Shown here: positions 43,575 to 43,591 of the stretch, piece after piece
Layout: each line of letters opens with the position of its first letter
Position numbering within the stretch: the stretch's first letter is position 1
Source: Caldithrix abyssi
GTDB lineage: Bacteria; Calditrichota; Calditrichia; Calditrichales; Calditrichaceae
NCBI GenBank assembly: GCA_011369465.1
Contig: DRQG01000090.1
Location: forward strand, 1-43,591
DNA: 43,591 nt
Direction: 5' to 3'
Program-made: the position numbers and the translations under genes
Notes under the pieces: model-generated
Database searches by the model: none
What the model saw: the letters and a program-made list of their open reading frames with translations, nothing else
What the model was told of the DNA's origin: nothing

Positions 43575-43591
43575 CCTTAATACCTCAATAA

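Noticed and set aside
1-43591. CRISPR array, tRNA or rRNA genes
   Set aside because: No regularly spaced repeats of the right size and no tRNA- or rRNA-like sequence was seen on either strand.

Overview
The window looks like chromosomal DNA of a Gram-negative, respiring bacterium of the FCB/Calditrichota kind (similar to Caldithrix). This is an inference from gene content, not a phylogenetic result. The signs are TonB receptor plus DUF4249 pairs, many Bacteroidota-style lipoproteins, DUF4846, large outer-membrane barrels, and a hydrogen-oxidising chain rich in multiheme cytochromes. I see no rRNA, tRNA, CRISPR array, phage gene or transposase.

Left third (1-15729, + strand). A two-component pair opens the window: a histidine kinase cut by the left edge, with a CXXCH haem motif in its periplasmic sensor, and an NtrC-family regulator. 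A stand-alone CheY-like receiver follows. Next is a tightly packed respiratory locus: a DUF2339 membrane protein, a membrane-anchored 8-haem cytochrome c, a Tat-exported 16Fe ferredoxin, an NrfD/HybB-type quinone-reactive protein, a Rieske protein, a b6/subunit-IV-type cytochrome b, and a 9-haem cytochrome c. After 134 bases come the small subunit, large subunit and cytochrome b of a group 1 [NiFe] hydrogenase, then its maturation protease. The small subunit has the extra cysteines of the oxygen-tolerant type. A MarR-family regulator with a C-terminal cysteine cluster closes the locus. Together these genes could carry electrons from H2 to quinone and on through a Rieske/b complex to periplasmic multihaem cytochromes.

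Middle (15858-31374). A DUF4846 protein is on the + strand. A long run of - strand genes then includes a beta-barrel protein, a coiled-coil periplasmic protein, a sulfatase/5'-nucleotidase fusion, an NtrC-family regulator, several small lipoproteins, a histidine kinase, a lipoprotein serpin and a large outer-membrane protein.

Right third (31597-43574). A - strand operon encodes an ECF sigma factor, a probable anti-sigma factor, a small membrane-anchored Spy-like protein, a TonB-dependent receptor and, beyond a repeat block, a DUF4249 lipoprotein. It is followed by a small membrane protein, a SpoIID-domain protein (+), an AmpG-like MFS transporter with a large extra domain (+), and the cysteine genes cysE-cysK (-).

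Several gene-free stretches hold dispersed repeats or hairpins. These include two related palindromic MITE-like elements about 16 kb apart, a hairpin cluster at 36.8-37.15 kb, a direct-repeat block splitting the TonB operon, and a perfect 14-bp-stem hairpin at 16.8 kb.
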